Source of the DNA: Allorhizobium borbori
GTDB taxonomy: Bacteria; Pseudomonadota; Alphaproteobacteria; Rhizobiales; Rhizobiaceae
DNA length: 64,000 bases
Assembly (NCBI RefSeq): GCF_014196535.1
Contig: NZ_JACIDU010000005.1
Location: 184,267-248,266, forward strand
Reading direction: 5' to 3'
Part shown: positions 62,650 through 64,000 of the stretch, piece after piece
Numbering within the stretch: position 1 is the stretch's first letter
How the letters are laid out: every line of letters starts with the position of its first letter
Made by a program: the position numbers and the translations under genes
Notes under the pieces: generated by a model
Seen by the model: the letters and a program-made list of their open reading frames with translations, nothing else
The model's database searches: none
Told to the model about the DNA's origin: nothing

Positions 62650-62686
62650 AAAAAGCCACCGGCGACTGAGCCGCCGGTGGCTTTTT
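62650..62686. terminator. Strong bidirectional terminator
   Basis: AAAAAGCCACCGGCG (62650-62664) pairs with CGCCGGTGGCTTTTT (62672-62686), flanked by A- and T-runs on both sides. It separates the repC/IS630 side from the next minus-strand frame. Confidence 0.88.
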
Positions 62687-62777
62687 TGAACTCTACGTGA
62701 CTGACACGAACTGCGGGTTCCTGGCGCAGCATCAGCCTGATGAAGTTTCTCACTTCTGGACCGTCTTTAGCTTTCTA

Positions 62778-63110
62778 TCAGCGTGATACGGCTGAGCAGC
62801 AATTGTCGCGGTGTGAGTTTTTTCTGCTCTTTTCCCGCTGTCTGTCCATGCTCTCACGCAACCGACGATATTTGTCAGCGTTCTTTCGGTGGAACTCTTT
62901 GTTGCGTTCTGACGCGCGGCCAAAAATTTCACGCATCTCGCGGGTGCTCTGCGCAATTGTAAATTCCATGCCCCGCGCCGTTTTAATGGCACCGCTTCGG
63001 GTGATTTCACCGACATGGGTTGAGAGGGTAGGGAAGCCTTCGGGGGTGTGCAACCCCAGAACGCTCATCAGAGATAAAGTCAAAACACCAGAAATACCGA
63101 CAGCCATCAT
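62778..63110 (-). CDS. Possible small exported protein, 110 aa
   Basis: Start ATG 63110 has TGGAGTTTA at correct spacing. The N-terminus (VGISGVLTLSLMSVLGL) is hydrophobic and could be a signal anchor; residues 45-100 are a charged helix rich in Arg, Glu and Lys (REMREIFGRASERNKEFHRKNADKYRRLRESMDRQREKSRKN). No family recognised. It would end just before the terminator at 62650-62686. Confidence 0.5.
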   Translation of the reverse strand: MMAVGISGVLTLSLMSVLGLHTPEGFPTLSTHVGEITRSGAIKTARGMEFTIAQSTREMREIFGRASERNKEFHRKNADKYRRLRESMDRQREKSRKNSHRDNCCSAVSR

Positions 63111-63690
63111 TAAACTCCAGAAAGATCATTCGATCTGGAGATGATATTGTAATGGCATCACTCTGCTCTCCCCCGAACGGGGGATAGTTCAATGGATTTC
63201 CGAGGAACGTCGCGTTCCGGTTAGCAGGAGATCGTCTTTGGTCTTGAACAAAGCTAATGACGTCCGAAGGGGTGCTTGTTCGGTAGGCGTGTCTAAAGCC
63301 GTCAACGCCAGGGAAACCTTGTTGGTCTGCGAAAGGGTCCTTTTGCACACTCGCGGGGCATTCTGGATGGAACGCTACCATGGAAGGAACGATCAGTTTG
63401 TCAGCCTGAGAATTGCCGGCATTCTTCAATGCCGTTATTGGAGCATCAAGACTACTAAATGACAGAGGTGGACGGATGCTATGTCTGCTGATGGACTGAC
63501 CTTGATGGCGGGAATATTTGCCGCAAGGGATCATCTGCCTCGTTTCGCGGCAAGGCAATCTCATCGTTCAACACCGCCGAAAAATCAAAATGACTTGTAA
63601 ACCCGGGTGTTTCCCTTCACCCTGTGATGAGGGATGGGCTTCTTTGTGGTCCGGTTTAGGGCCAATAGAAGATGCACTAGGGGCGGGTTA
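63111..63690. other. Gene-free region near the right end
   Basis: No gene supported. It holds an inverted CTCCAGA...TCTGGAG pair at 63114-63139 over the likely promoter of the 110-aa frame and a small CCCCC-GAAC-GGGGG hairpin at 63169-63184. Confidence 0.45.
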
Positions 63691-63696
63691 ACGGTT

Positions 63697-63922
63697 TTGC
63701 TGAATGCGCATGAATATGGCAGCGAACTTACATCTGTAATTTATGCGGCGCTGCTTGGTGAAACGGATTGGCAAGTCTTTGTAGATCGGTTGAACGGCCT
63801 CGTTCCCGGAGGCTTTTCGACCTTGTTTTTTCACGACCTGAGGGCGAATGAAGGTGCCATGGCCTATGTAGCCGGCATGCAGGGGCGCGAGAAGGCCCTT
63901 GAGGGGGTGATGTCACGTTGTT
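63697..63922 (+). pseudogene. LuxR-type regulator fragment, interrupted
   Basis: From a TTG at 63697 the frame reads LNAHEYGSELTSVIYAALLGETDWQVFVDRLNGLVPGGFSTLFFHDLRANEGAMAYVAGM, resembling the N-terminal sensing domain of a group of LuxR-C-terminal helix-turn-helix proteins. The similarity stops near 63915, where an IS6-type end begins. The 5' start is not secure. Confidence 0.55.
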
Positions 63923-64000
63923 GGTGCCTTAACTGTTGCTGGCTAATCGGGCGCGATGAACACATCGGCCATCAGCTACAAGTACCACCGTTTTCCACCG
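63923..64000 (+). mobile_element. IS6-family element, left end (cut by window)
   Basis: The sequence GGTGCCTTAACTGTTGC at 63923 resembles an IS6-type terminus, and a transposase starts 33 bases further in. The right part lies outside the window. Confidence 0.6.
63956..64000 (+). CDS. IS6-family transposase, N-terminal 15 codons
   Basis: The frame reads M-N-T-S-A-I-S-Y-K-Y-H-R-F-P-P and runs off the edge. The SYKxHRFPP start is characteristic of IS6/IS26-type transposases of alphaproteobacteria. Partial by window limit only. Confidence 0.72.
   Translation, partial: MNTSAISYKYHRFPP

Noticed and set aside
63238..63462. 74-codon plus-strand frame near the right end
   Set aside because: No ribosome binding site or recognisable domain.
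1..64000. CRISPR arrays and tRNA or rRNA genes
   Set aside because: No regularly spaced repeats, no tRNA T-loop/anticodon arrangement and no rRNA segments were seen on either strand.

Overview
The window is part of a conjugative repABC-type plasmid from a member of the Rhizobiaceae (Agrobacterium/Rhizobium group). The evidence is a complete repA-repB-repC unit with its antisense RNA, an eleven-gene trb mating-pair apparatus transcribed away from it, a divergent traCDG / traAFBH transfer region around an oriT of the Ti-plasmid type, LuxR/LuxI quorum sensing, and G+C-rich coding with short overlapping operon junctions. No rRNA, tRNA or CRISPR array was seen.

Layout. 0.3-12 kb: small plasmid housekeeping genes (DUF736 protein, secreted nuclease, WGR protein) and an antirestriction gene ardC that is broken twice, first by a group II intron (1570-4130) and then by a recombinase-in-trio (RIT) element (about 4364-7727). 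Removing both restores one continuous ArdC-like frame of 307 residues. 11.6-14.4 kb: divergent DUF2000 / AraC pair and an IS110-family element. 14.4-22.8 kb: traG-traD-traC (minus), oriT, traA-traF-traB-traH (plus). 22.8-31 kb: an insertion-sequence-like end, a DUF4143 ATPase, an orphan DUF433 antitoxin, then a quorum-sensing island with one LuxI, three LuxR proteins, a methyltransferase-like protein and a 471-residue protein of unknown family. 31-33.5 kb: ornithine cyclodeaminase, an amidinohydrolase and an Lrp regulator. 33.7-39.3 kb: HipBA, a two-gene AAA_13 ATPase plus GIY-YIG nuclease module (a candidate undescribed defence system), and a small self-regulated XRE protein. 39.6-46.1 kb: a peptide/opine-type ABC importer with a CapA-like phosphoesterase. 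46.7-47.3 kb: HigBA. 47.5-57.4 kb: trbBCDEJKLFGHI on the minus strand. 57.7-61.5 kb: repABC. 61.5-64 kb: two long palindromes (partition-site candidates), a decayed IS630 transposase, and a LuxR-like fragment cut by an IS6-family element that runs off the edge.

How it works together. RepABC replicates and partitions the plasmid. The TraA relaxase with TraC/TraD nicks oriT, TraG couples the DNA to the Trb type IV secretion channel, and TraF matures the TrbC pilin. The LuxI gene is not in the usual position ahead of trbB but in a separate island beside tra. The importer and the arginine/ornithine genes fit a catabolic cargo such as opine or amino-acid use. Two toxin-antitoxin pairs and the ATPase-nuclease module would stabilise or protect the plasmid.
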